DNA of 64,000 bases from Actinoplanes xinjiangensis (GTDB taxonomy: Bacteria; Actinomycetota; Actinomycetes; Mycobacteriales; Micromonosporaceae): the NCBI RefSeq assembly GCF_003148685.1, contig NZ_QGGR01000022.1, positions 62,001-126,000 of the forward strand. The letters are read 5' to 3'. Shown here one piece after another: positions 46,341 through 54,973 of this stretch. Position numbers and translations under genes: made by a program. A model generated the notes under the pieces. That model was not told the DNA's origin, did no database searches, and saw nothing but the letters and a program-made list of their open reading frames with translations. Position 1 is the stretch's first letter, and every line of letters starts with the position of its first letter.

Positions 46341-46373
46341 TCTCGAACGCTGAACGCCACCTCGGGGTGCCGC

Positions 46374-47156
46374 TCACCGCCCCGAACGCGACCCACCGAG
46401 CAACGTCGCGACGCCCTGACGGATGGCGGCCCAGTCGGTGTCGGGGGTCCGGTCGAGGTGATGGCGGAGCCAACCCGCGCGGTTCTGCTGCTCCTTCCGC
46501 AACCCGGCGAGGTCGAGGTCGACTCCGGGCAACCCGCCGCGGCGCTCCAACTCCTCGACCCGCTCTCGCATGGCCGTGATGAGCTGCCGGTCGAGCGTCT
46601 GCACGGCGTCGCGATACTCGGCCGTCGGAACGCTGAATCGCACCGCCGGGCCGGCGGTGAACCCGATCCGGCCGTCGTCCTCGTGGCGCCAGTCGACGGT
46701 CACCTCGTCCTGATCACCACGGATCGTCCGCCAGAACCGCAAGTAAGGCGGGTTCAGCAGGTAGCCGAGGTCCAGGGAGCGCTCCGCGTGCCATAGAACG
46801 GCCGCGACCACCGGATGGTCCGGGGCGTTCGGATCGTCGCCTTCTTCCCGTACGCCCACGTACGACAACCAGTTGACCTTCCACTGATCTTCATCCGACG
46901 CGACGAAGGCGACCAGATCGTCGGGCACCGGCTCCAGCACCGACGGCGTGAGGAGGTTGACGTCCTCCCAGAGCCGCACCACCTGGTAGTCGACATAGGG
47001 CCGGGGATCGTCGCAACGGGTCCGGCGCAGCAGCTCGTGCCCGCCGCCCTCGATCCAGTACCAGCCGTCGGTGAGTCCGAACCAGTGCAGACTCGGCGGG
47101 TCGCCCCACGGCTCCACCTCGTCCAGCGCCCGTAGTTCGAACCGGAATCTGATCAT
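46374..47156 (-). CDS. DUF5984 family protein
   Basis: A 260-residue soluble protein: MIRFRFELRALDEVEPWG, then 'PSLHWFGLTDGWYWIEGGGH', 'RPYVDYQVVRLWEDV', and 'LNPPYLRFWRTIRGDQDEVT'. These strings fit DUF5984, a family of unknown function frequent in actinomycetes. The last 60 residues are helical and charged (MRERVEELERRGG). I chose the ATG at 47156; the 18 residues the frame allows before it look non-coding. It seems to stand alone. Confidence 0.75.
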   Translation of the reverse strand: MIRFRFELRALDEVEPWGDPPSLHWFGLTDGWYWIEGGGHELLRRTRCDDPRPYVDYQVVRLWEDVNLLTPSVLEPVPDDLVAFVASDEDQWKVNWLSYVGVREEGDDPNAPDHPVVAAVLWHAERSLDLGYLLNPPYLRFWRTIRGDQDEVTVDWRHEDDGRIGFTAGPAVRFSVPTAEYRDAVQTLDRQLITAMRERVEELERRGGLPGVDLDLAGLRKEQQNRAGWLRHHLDRTPDTDWAAIRQGVATLLGGSRSGR

Positions 47157-47224
47157 CGCATCAGTTTCCCCGGAGAGCCGGACGGCACCGCGCACCGGTC
47201 CTGAGGGCACATTCCCGCGGCGGT

Positions 47225-47254
47225 GCCCGGCGGCGATGGAGTCTGCCGCCGGGC
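47225..47254 (-). terminator. Hairpin terminator of the subtilase gene
   Basis: GCCCGGCGGC, ten bases, GCCGCCGGGC: perfect 10-bp arms, 20 bases past the stop of the S8 peptidase gene. Confidence 0.6.
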
Positions 47255-47273
47255 CCGTCGTGCGGCGGGCCGG

Positions 47274-48458
47274 TCAGAAGGCCGCCGTGTAGAGCAGCCG
47301 GTTCGGTGAGCCGGAGCCGGGACTGGTCACCACCCCGGTGGTGGCGTTGCCGACGATCGCCGCATGCACCTGCGCGGGGGTGTCCGCCGGATGGGTGGCC
47401 AGGTAGAGGGCGGCCGCCCCGGCGACGTGCGGCGTGGCCATCGACGTACCGCTGATCGTGTTGGTGGCGGTGTCGTTGGTGTTCCAGGTCGACGGGATGC
47501 TGATGCCGGGTGCGAACACGTCCACGCAGGTGCCGCGATTGGCCCAGGACGGCTTCGCGTCGCTGCTGTTGGTCGCCGACACGGTGATCGCGGCCGGGAC
47601 GCGGGCCGGTGACTGGGTGCAGGCGTCCAGGGCGAACAGGCCGAGGAACCCGTTGCCGGCGGCGATCGAGTAGCTGACGCCGGAGGTGATCGACGCGCTG
47701 ACCGCGTTGTCCAGGGCGGTGTCGGCTCCCCCGCCGAGGCTCATGTTGGCCACCGCCGGTTTGACGGCGTTCGCGGTCACCCATTCGATGCCGGCCACCA
47801 CCTGGGCGGTGGTGCCGCTGCCCTCGCAGTTGAGCACCCGCACGCCGACGAGTTGCACACCCTTGGCGACACCGTAGGCACCGCCGCCGACGGTTCCGGC
47901 GACGTGCGTGCCGTGGCCGTTGCAGTCGTCGGCCGTACCGCCGTCGATCGCGTCGAATCCGCTGCTCGCCCGGCCGCCGAAGTCCTGGTGGGAGGTGCGG
48001 ACGCCGGTGTCGATGATGTAGGCGCGCACATTCGACGCCGTCGTGTTGTAGGTGTAGGCGGCGTTCACCGGCCGGTTGCGCTGGTCGATGCGGTCCAGGC
48101 CGTAGGACGGCGGGTTGTTCTGCGTGTCGGAGATCCGGTGGATCACGTTGGGCTGCACGAACGCGACGTCCGGGTCGGCGGCGACCTGCCGCGCCTTGCG
48201 CGCCGTCATCGTCGCCGAGAAACCGTTGAAGACCTTGGAGTACGTCCGGAGCGGCGTCGTCTGGTGCTCGGCGGCCACGGTACGGGCGATCGTGCCGGAC
48301 TTGAGGACGACGATGTAGCTGTCCTTCACGACTTCGGCGCCCGGCACCGTGAGGATGTCGGCTTCGGGCGGGGCGGCCTGGGCGCCGGTGGACAGCCCGA
48401 GGGTGGCGAGGACGGCGGCGGCGGTAGCCGCGATGCTGCGTCGAACGGTTGTGCGCAA
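47274..48458 (-). CDS. Secreted S8 serine peptidase (proteinase K-like subtilase)
   Basis: A 394-residue secreted preproprotease. The signal peptide (about 1-29, ending GAQA-APP) is followed by an inhibitor I9 propeptide (DSYIVVLKSG ... FNGFSATMTARKARQ). The catalytic triad is complete: Asp in IIDTGVRTSH (about 149), His in NGHGTHVAG (about 182) and Ser in SGTSMATPHVAG (about 337). Four cysteines suit the proteinase K branch. The start is a TTG behind GGGAGG; earlier in-frame GTGs lack a ribosome site. There is no C-terminal binding domain. Confidence 0.92.
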   Translation of the reverse strand: MRTTVRRSIAATAAAVLATLGLSTGAQAAPPEADILTVPGAEVVKDSYIVVLKSGTIARTVAAEHQTTPLRTYSKVFNGFSATMTARKARQVAADPDVAFVQPNVIHRISDTQNNPPSYGLDRIDQRNRPVNAAYTYNTTASNVRAYIIDTGVRTSHQDFGGRASSGFDAIDGGTADDCNGHGTHVAGTVGGGAYGVAKGVQLVGVRVLNCEGSGTTAQVVAGIEWVTANAVKPAVANMSLGGGADTALDNAVSASITSGVSYSIAAGNGFLGLFALDACTQSPARVPAAITVSATNSSDAKPSWANRGTCVDVFAPGISIPSTWNTNDTATNTISGTSMATPHVAGAAALYLATHPADTPAQVHAAIVGNATTGVVTSPGSGSPNRLLYTAAF

Positions 48459-48542
48459 GGGAACCTCCCGACTCTGGGTGGTCACGCAACCACGTCCCGT
48501 GAAGCTAACAGTGAAATTGAGCACTGTGAATGCTTCCGAATT

Positions 48543-49898
48543 TCACGGCTGGGCGTGCGCGCCTCCGAGGGTGCGCCACCACCGGCGTCGTGACGGCACG
48601 GCCGCGGCGGTGTCGCCGGAGACGATGCCCAGGGTGAGACCGACCCGCGCCCCGCCCCACTCGTTGCGGGTCACGGTGAAGGAGCCGCCGGTGTCGGCGG
48701 CCAGGCGCTGGGCGATGTCCAGGCCCAGGCCGGTGGAGTCGGCACCGCTCGCGCCGCGGGCCAGAGCGGCCTCCGGGTCGGCGAATCCGGGCCCGGCGTC
48801 GTCGACGATCACGGTGGCCGACTCCGCCTCGCGGACCACGCGGACCCGGCAGGCGGCGTCCTCGGCGGTGTGGTGGAAGACGTTGCCGAGCAGCACGTCC
48901 AGGGCCTCGGTGACCCGCGACCAGGCGGCCGGCACGGTGATCCCGTCCGGCGGCGGATCGGCCTGCCAGGGACGGCCCTGATCCTCGGCGAGGGCGCCCC
49001 AGAATTCGGTACGGTCGGCGACCACCGCCCCCAGATCGCAGTGCAGGCGGGGCCGGGCCGCCAGCGGACGGCCGGCTTCGCTGATCACAGCGCTGATCTC
49101 GTGTTCGAGGCGGTCGACGACACGCAGCTGGCGGTCGCGGTCGTCGCCGGCGGGCAGTCCCTCGGCGTTGAGGCGCAGGGCGGTGAGCGGCACCCGCAGG
49201 CGGTGCGACAGGTTCGCCGCCAGCGCCCGCTCCTTGGCGAGCAGCTCCAGGAACCGGTCGGCGAGCAGGTTCAGGGCCGACCCCACCTCCTCGATCTCGC
49301 GGGGGCCGCTGGGGCGTACCCGGGCATGGAGTTGACCTCCCCCGAGGCTGGTGGCGGTGCGTGCCAGATCGCGGGTGGCGCGCACCACGCGGGCCGCCAG
49401 CCGGTCGGCGAGGAACATGCAGAGCCCGACCAGGACGATCGCCTCGACCAGCAGCACCAAGACGGCGGTGCCGACGCCGGCGCGCAGGGACGTCTCGGGG
49501 ACGAAGACCTCGATGACGGCGATCAGGCCCTGCGGCAGGGCGACCGGGCGCAGGTAGACGCGGCCGCCGTCGATGCCGATCGTGCCGGCGGTCTCCCGCT
49601 GCCGGACCTGGGCGACCGCGCCGTCGCCGGCCCGGCTGACCCCGACGGTGCCGAGGGCGGGCAGGTGGGCGGCGAGTTCGCCGCGCTGACCGGCCCGGGT
49701 GCTCATGATCGAGGTGAGGACCAGCTCACGGTCGGTGGCGACGACCACGACGGCGGACAGGCCGAGGGCCTGGCGTTCGGCCTCGCGCATGGCACGGTCC
49801 TGCACGGCGCTGTGCACGAGCAGGGCCAGGGGGATGACGAACGCCAGCGCCACCAGGGTGGTGACGGCGAGGGCGACCAGTACGTAGCTTCGTCTCAT
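48543..49898 (-). CDS. Membrane sensor histidine kinase with HAMP domain
   Basis: A predicted 451-residue kinase. Two membrane helices (about 6-30 and 140-165) enclose a 110-residue sensor domain. HAMP follows, then HisKA with ANLSHRLRVPLTALRL and an HATPase domain with 'VDDAGPGFAD' and 'GADSTGLGLDIAQRL'. It is typical of kinases paired with an OmpR-type regulator. The nearest one lies 3.7 kb away on the other strand at 53640, past the large protease. An in-frame ATG five codons upstream is possible. Confidence 0.87.
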   Translation of the reverse strand: MRRSYVLVALAVTTLVALAFVIPLALLVHSAVQDRAMREAERQALGLSAVVVVATDRELVLTSIMSTRAGQRGELAAHLPALGTVGVSRAGDGAVAQVRQRETAGTIGIDGGRVYLRPVALPQGLIAVIEVFVPETSLRAGVGTAVLVLLVEAIVLVGLCMFLADRLAARVVRATRDLARTATSLGGGQLHARVRPSGPREIEEVGSALNLLADRFLELLAKERALAANLSHRLRVPLTALRLNAEGLPAGDDRDRQLRVVDRLEHEISAVISEAGRPLAARPRLHCDLGAVVADRTEFWGALAEDQGRPWQADPPPDGITVPAAWSRVTEALDVLLGNVFHHTAEDAACRVRVVREAESATVIVDDAGPGFADPEAALARGASGADSTGLGLDIAQRLAADTGGSFTVTRNEWGGARVGLTLGIVSGDTAAAVPSRRRWWRTLGGAHAQP

Positions 49899-49920
49899 CG
49901 GACCGCCGACCATAGCCGGA

Positions 49921-49956
49921 CCGGGCGTGCCCCACCATAGGCAGGGGCACGCCCGG
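49921..49956 (-). terminator. Hairpin terminator of the M4-M28 protease gene
   Basis: CCGGGCGTGCCCC, ten bases, GGGGCACGCCCGG: perfect 13-bp stem ending 11 bases from the stop codon of the protease gene. Confidence 0.7.
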
Positions 49957-49966
49957 CGAGCGCTGA

Positions 49967-52915
49967 TCAGAACGTCAGGGCCCAGGAGTTCAGCGTTCCG
50001 GTGTCACCGGAGTACAGGTCGCGGACCCGCAGCTTCCAGGTGCCGGCCGCCTGCTCGGCGGAGGCGTCGACGGTCTGGCCGACCTTGACGTCGTCGGCAC
50101 TGTCGAAGCGGCTGGACTTCTTGATCCGGTAGGCGGTGCCGTCCGGGGCGATCACGTCGATCTCCAGGTCACCGCGGAAACCGTGCCGGATGTCGACGTC
50201 GACCTTGAGCGTGGCCGGCGCCTGGCCGGAGCGCTGCACGGTGATCGGCGACTCGATCGCGGAACGGTCCTTGATCGCGAAGTCGGCGGGGTTCTCCACC
50301 CGGGTCGAGGTGGGCTCGGCGGGTGCCTTCACCCCGGTCAGGGCCCAGGCGGCGTACGCGGCGACGTCGGTGTGCGCGTCCAGGGCGTCGTGGTCCACGT
50401 TGCCGGCCCCGTCACAGCTGGAGTGGTAGCACGGGTCGTACGGCTTGCCCGCCTCACCGTCCCACTTGGCGGCCTCGGCCGCGGTCATCGCCGGTGCCAG
50501 GCTGAGGCTGGCGGTACCACCGGTCGGGATGCCCGCGGCCTTGAAGGAGGCGTGGTCGGAGCGGCCCTTGATGTCGGTGGAGTCCGGCTCGATGCCCTCG
50601 GCGGCGAAGCCGGCCTTCAGCGCGGCGGCGATCGCGGTGCCCCTGGTGTCGTCGCCGTAGACGAAGTAGCCGGGGTTCGGCGAGCCGATCATGTCGAAGT
50701 TCAGGTACCCGGTGATCTTCGCCCGCTCACCCGTGGCCAGCGAGGACACGTACGCCTTGGAGCCGACCAGGCCGGCCTCCTCGGCGCCCCACCAGCCGAA
50801 TCGGATGCCCTTGTCACCGTTGGCGCCGGAGGCGGCGTAGGCCAGGGCGACCTCGAGGATGCCGGCCGAGCCGGAGGCGTTGTCGTTGACGCCCGCACCC
50901 TGGGTGACGCTGTCCAGGTGCGCCCCGAGCATGACGACCCGGTTGGGGTCGCCACGCCCGGGCAGATCGGCGATCAGGTTGTAACCCGTCTTGCCGGCGT
51001 GGGTGAACTGCTGGACGCGGGTGGTGTATCCGGCCACGTCCAGGCGCTGCTTGAGGTAGTCGAGCGAGGCTTTGTAGCCGGCCGATCCGTGCGCCCGGTT
51101 GCCGTTGTTGGCCTGCGCGATGCGGGCGAACTCGTTGATGTCGGCGCGCAGAGCGGCGGCGTCGATGTCGACCGTCTGCACGGCGGTGGCGGTCGGGTTC
51201 GGCGCGGACGGAGCCGGGGCGGACGTGCCCGGCGCGGACGGGCTCGGGGCCGTCGACGGCGACGCCGGAGCCGACGGTGAAGGGGTGGTGGCCGACGGTA
51301 CCGGCTGCGGGGCGGTCACCGTGCAGGTCGGGTCGCCCTGGGAAGGCACGCTGACGGCGTCCCAGGCGGCCTTGACCACGTTGAACTCGGTGCAGCTGTT
51401 CGGGTGCAGCTCGCGGGCCGCGTCCAGGGTCGCCTTACGGGCCTTGGTGTACGTCCAGCCGGAGGTCTTGCGCAGCAGCGCGTGGTAGAAGATCTCGCCC
51501 GCCGGCCACAGCCCGATGCCGGTGACCCTGCTGCCGTTGCAGGTGGCGCTGGCCGGTTTGCCGGCCGGGGCGGAACCCTCGGCGGCCAGGTAGAACCAGT
51601 GGTTGAGCGGTCCGGCGGCCGAGTGCACCTCGGTGGTCGGGATCGACGACGACCAGCAGTTGGGGTCGCCGACCGCCGACGGGGTGTGCATGTTGCGGAT
51701 CGGGCCGCGGCCGGAGAGGTTGACCTCCTCGCCGACCAGGTAGTCGGCCGGGTCGTTCGGGTTCGCGGCGAAGTGCTCGGCCAGGGTGCCGAAGATGTCG
51801 CCGGTCGCCTCGTTCAGGCCGCCGGTCTCGTTGGTGGTGCCGCGGCTGCCGCCCGGGGTGTGGCAGAAGACGCCGTGGCCGAGCTCGTGGGCGACCACGT
51901 CGACCGAGTTGACCTGGCGGGCGCCGTCGCTGGTCCGGCCGTACTTGGTCTGGTCGCGGTTCGCGTCGCCGGTGCCGGCGCAGCTGTAGAAGGCGTTGAC
52001 CTCGGCCAGGCCGACGAACATGGAGGCGGTGCCGCCCTTGCCGTCGATGCCGTTGCGGTTGAACTTCGTCTTCAGCATGTCCCACATGACGCCGCCGGCG
52101 TACTGGGTGTCGACGCCGCCCGTGGTCGGGTCGCTGCCGGTGCCGTTGCCCCACTTGTCGTCGGCGTCGGTGAGGACCTGGCCGGTCCGGTCGTTGAGCA
52201 CCCGCATGCCGCCGCGTGACGGGTCGCGCATCTCGAACCCACCGGACCCGGTGGTGGTGCCGATGGTGACCTGACCGCCGTAGTGACCCTGCCCGGTGCC
52301 ACCGGTGATCTCGTCCCATGATCCGGCGTACTCACCGGTCCGCGCGTCGACGTAGGCGTGCGCGCGGCTCGCCTCGGCACCCGGCCGGCTCTCGATGACG
52401 ACCTCCCAGACCAGGCGGTCCTTGCCGTCGCCGGCGATGACGCCGAGTTTCGGCTCACCGGCGACGTCGCCCGGGTGGATGAGCAGCGACACCTTCTTCG
52501 CCTTGGCGGCGGTCACCTTCGGTGTGGTGGCGACCTCCACCTCGGCGCCCGCGGTGCCGCCCTTCACGGTGCCCTTGGCGTCGGTCACCACGACCACGTC
52601 ACCGCCGACGAAAACCGGGAGGTTCTTGTACGTACGGGCGTAGCTGACGTAGTTCAGGCCGCGCGGCGTGGTGATCACCGACTGGCGGGTGTACCTGGCG
52701 TCCGGGTCCTTGACGAACCCGGTGGACGTACCGGTCACGTACTGGTCGGCCGCGGCCGCGGAGCTGACCGCGCCGCCGTCGGAGAAGTCCGGCTCCGGAA
52801 CCTCGCCGACCCCCGAGTAACCGGCGGTGTACGCCGCTCCCAGACCGAGCATGACCAGTGTGGCGCTGCTCAGCGCGGTGACGCGTAACGCTCTTCTGCT
52901 GCGGGAACGCCTCAC
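49967..52915 (-). CDS. Secreted fusion metalloprotease: M4 (thermolysin-like) + M28 aminopeptidase + P domain
   Basis: A 982-residue exported protein. Signal peptide (about 1-35), then FTP and PepSY propeptide regions (about 50-200). The M4 catalytic domain follows, with HELGH (His343, Glu344, His347), third ligand Glu369 in NEATGD, and the late active-site His in 'VHSAAGPLNHWF'. A Pro/Ser/Ala linker (about 535-578) leads to an SGAP-type M28 aminopeptidase with all ligands: His666/Asp668 (GAHLDSV), GVNDNASG, the EE pair (WGAEEAG), NFDMIG and GRSDHASF. A C-terminal P/homB domain covers about 885-980. I chose the GTG at 52915 because GGGAGG precedes it. Both active sites look complete, so one chain should carry endo- and aminopeptidase activity. 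Confidence 0.9.
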   Translation of the reverse strand: MRRSRSRRALRVTALSSATLVMLGLGAAYTAGYSGVGEVPEPDFSDGGAVSSAAAADQYVTGTSTGFVKDPDARYTRQSVITTPRGLNYVSYARTYKNLPVFVGGDVVVVTDAKGTVKGGTAGAEVEVATTPKVTAAKAKKVSLLIHPGDVAGEPKLGVIAGDGKDRLVWEVVIESRPGAEASRAHAYVDARTGEYAGSWDEITGGTGQGHYGGQVTIGTTTGSGGFEMRDPSRGGMRVLNDRTGQVLTDADDKWGNGTGSDPTTGGVDTQYAGGVMWDMLKTKFNRNGIDGKGGTASMFVGLAEVNAFYSCAGTGDANRDQTKYGRTSDGARQVNSVDVVAHELGHGVFCHTPGGSRGTTNETGGLNEATGDIFGTLAEHFAANPNDPADYLVGEEVNLSGRGPIRNMHTPSAVGDPNCWSSSIPTTEVHSAAGPLNHWFYLAAEGSAPAGKPASATCNGSRVTGIGLWPAGEIFYHALLRKTSGWTYTKARKATLDAARELHPNSCTEFNVVKAAWDAVSVPSQGDPTCTVTAPQPVPSATTPSPSAPASPSTAPSPSAPGTSAPAPSAPNPTATAVQTVDIDAAALRADINEFARIAQANNGNRAHGSAGYKASLDYLKQRLDVAGYTTRVQQFTHAGKTGYNLIADLPGRGDPNRVVMLGAHLDSVTQGAGVNDNASGSAGILEVALAYAASGANGDKGIRFGWWGAEEAGLVGSKAYVSSLATGERAKITGYLNFDMIGSPNPGYFVYGDDTRGTAIAAALKAGFAAEGIEPDSTDIKGRSDHASFKAAGIPTGGTASLSLAPAMTAAEAAKWDGEAGKPYDPCYHSSCDGAGNVDHDALDAHTDVAAYAAWALTGVKAPAEPTSTRVENPADFAIKDRSAIESPITVQRSGQAPATLKVDVDIRHGFRGDLEIDVIAPDGTAYRIKKSSRFDSADDVKVGQTVDASAEQAAGTWKLRVRDLYSGDTGTLNSWALTF

Positions 52916-53048
52916 TGACGATCCTCCCAAGGCTGTTGTCGATCTCTGTGTGCCGCGAGAGTCTCGCCGCGCCAGCCTTAAGAGCACCGGAAGGAACGCT
53001 ATCGGACCGGTAACGACATGCCGACGCCGATCGATGCGCGAGCCGGTA

Positions 53049-53621
53049 TCAGGATCCGTACTCCTCGATGACTTGCGCCGCCGGGCCGCCGCTCCAGAAG
53101 GCGGTGATCACCGAGGTGTGCCCCGGTCCGGTCAGCCGTGCCACCACGACGGTGTCGCTGCGCCGGGCCGCGCTCGCCACGTATCCGCTCCGCGGTTCGG
53201 CGTCGATGACGTCCACCCGGGTCGCCGAGTAGGCCACGATGATCGCGCCGCCGTCGGCGCTCACCCGGTACCGGGGCCGCCGGTCGACCACCGACGGTGA
53301 CGCGCTGGGCGGTGCGGCGGTCGTGGGGGTGACGGACGGGCGGGCGGCCGTACGGCTGGGAGTGGGTCTGCGGGAGGGCCGCGCCTTGGACGGACTCGCC
53401 GACGGGCTCGGTGGCGCCGTGGTCGGCGGGACGGTCTCGTCGAGCCCGAACCGGATCTCGGTGTAGCGTCGGTTGACGTCGATCGCGACCGGTGGCTCGT
53501 CGGTGAGCGCGGGCGCCACTCCGAGCCGCACCCCGAACCAGGACACGGTGACGGCGGTGACCGTCACAGCGAGCCATCCAGCGAGATATCTCCAGCTCCG
53601 GCGCATCGGCACATTCTGCAT
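53049..53621 (-). CDS. Single-pass exported protein with Pro-rich linker
   Basis: A 190-residue protein with an N-terminal membrane anchor (about 10-32), a Pro/Ser/Ala/Thr linker of about 55 residues (SPSASPSKARPSRRPTPSR), and a C-terminal domain of about 85 residues (YRVSADGGAIIVAYS ... FWSGGPAAQVIEEYG). The family is unknown. Its start is only 18 bases from that of the divergent response regulator, so the promoters overlap and co-regulation is likely. An ATG five codons downstream is an alternative start. Confidence 0.65.
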   Translation of the reverse strand: MQNVPMRRSWRYLAGWLAVTVTAVTVSWFGVRLGVAPALTDEPPVAIDVNRRYTEIRFGLDETVPPTTAPPSPSASPSKARPSRRPTPSRTAARPSVTPTTAAPPSASPSVVDRRPRYRVSADGGAIIVAYSATRVDVIDAEPRSGYVASAARRSDTVVVARLTGPGHTSVITAFWSGGPAAQVIEEYGS

Positions 53622-53639
53622 GACCGATACGCTGGCGCA

Positions 53640-54314
53640 ATGCCCCAGGTGCTGGTGATCGAGGACGACGTCGACGTCCGGGAAGCAATCGGCCGGTTAC
53701 TCACCGCGACCGGCCATGAGGTGCGGCTGTGTGCCACCGCCCTCGACGGTCTGCGCGAGGTCGCCGCCCGCGAACCGGACGTCGTGGTGCTCGACCTCGG
53801 GCTGCCCGACCTCGACGGTGCGGCCGTGCTGAGCCGGATCCGGCTGACCTCGCAGGTGCCGATCGTGGTGGCCACCGCCCGGGAGGCGGAGAGCGAGATG
53901 ATCCGCCTGCTGCGGGCCGGCGCGGACGACTACGTGGTCAAGCCGTACTCGGCCGAGCAGATCGAGGCGCGGATCGCGGCCATGCTGCGCCGGGGCCGCG
54001 GGACCACGGCCGCCGGCATCGTGGTGGGCGGGCTGACCCTGGATCCGCAGGCGCGCACGGCCTCGCTCGACGGTACGCCGCTGCAACTGTCGCGGCTGGA
54101 GTTCGACCTGCTCGCGTACCTGATGGAGCGGGCCGGCACGGTGGTCTCGCGGCAGCAGCTGCTCGGCGAGGTGTGGGCGGAGAGCCGGTCGCTGGAGACC
54201 GTCGACGTGCACGTGACGTGGCTGCGGCGCAAGCTCGGCGAACGCGCCGCCCAGCCACGGTATCTGCACACCGTACGCGGGGTGGGGATCCGTCTGTCCG
54301 CTCCGGGGCAGTGA
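53640..54314 (+). CDS. OmpR family response regulator
   Basis: A 224-residue regulator: receiver with Asp52 (VVVLDLGLPDLDG) and the VVKPYS lysine, then the OmpR winged helix 'LQLSRLEFDLLAYLMERAGT' and 'DVHVTWLRRKLGE'. There is no ribosome site. TACGCT ends six bases before the ATG, suggesting leaderless initiation. Its cognate kinase is not adjacent. The HAMP kinase at 48543-49898 is the best candidate, since related kinase-regulator pairs normally lie together. Confidence 0.9.
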   Translation: MPQVLVIEDDVDVREAIGRLLTATGHEVRLCATALDGLREVAAREPDVVVLDLGLPDLDGAAVLSRIRLTSQVPIVVATAREAESEMIRLLRAGADDYVVKPYSAEQIEARIAAMLRRGRGTTAAGIVVGGLTLDPQARTASLDGTPLQLSRLEFDLLAYLMERAGTVVSRQQLLGEVWAESRSLETVDVHVTWLRRKLGERAAQPRYLHTVRGVGIRLSAPGQ

Positions 54315-54370
54315 CCGGGTTCGCCCGTACGCGGTTCCCGCACGCGCCGCCGATTGGCTAACGTCACCGG

Positions 54371-54973
54371 ATGGCCGAATTCAGTCAGGTCCTGCGCGGG
54401 CGGCGGATGGTTCGCAACTACCGGCCGGACCCGGTTCCCGACGAGGTCCTCGAACGCGTGGTCAAGGTGGTGCACCGGGCTCCGAGCGCCGGTTTCAGCC
54501 AGGGCCACCGCCTCGTGGTGGTCACCGATCCGGCGAAGCGGGCCGAGCTGGCCGCGGTCGCCGAGCCCTGGTATCTGGAGAAGGGCTTCCCGCCGTGGAT
54601 CTCGCAGGCGCCGGTCCAGCTGGTGCTCGGCATCCGGGAGGCGTCCTACCACGAGCGGTACACCGAGGCCGACAAGCTGGAGTCCGGCGCGGAGGAGATC
54701 CCCTGGCCGGTGCCGTTCTGGTGGTTCGACTCCGGTGCCCTGTTCGCGCTGCTGCAACTGGCCGCCGCGAACGAGGGCCTGGCCAGCGGTTTCTACAGTC
54801 CCGCGTTCCCGGACGAGCTGGCGGCGCTGTCCGCGGTGGCGCAGCTGCCCGACGACGTCGCCCTGGCCGGGGTGATCACCGTCGGATACCCGGCTGACGA
54901 TCCCGGAGTGCCGGTGGCGAAGCTGGCGAAACGCCGCAAACCGCTGGACGACCTGGTGTCCTGGCTGCGATGA
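54371..54973 (+). CDS. Nitroreductase family protein
   Basis: A 200-residue flavin-dependent oxidoreductase: LRGRRMVRNYRPDPVPDEVL with the FMN-binding Arg pair near the start, 'APSAGFSQGHRLVVV', and the family's closing 'GVITVGYPADDPG'. Members reduce nitro groups, quinones or act on thiazoline-type rings; the substrate here is unknown. No ribosome site is visible, and TAACGT ends six bases before the ATG, so it is probably leaderless. Its stop overlaps the next gene (ATGA). Confidence 0.87.
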   Translation: MAEFSQVLRGRRMVRNYRPDPVPDEVLERVVKVVHRAPSAGFSQGHRLVVVTDPAKRAELAAVAEPWYLEKGFPPWISQAPVQLVLGIREASYHERYTEADKLESGAEEIPWPVPFWWFDSGALFALLQLAAANEGLASGFYSPAFPDELAALSAVAQLPDDVALAGVITVGYPADDPGVPVAKLAKRRKPLDDLVSWLR

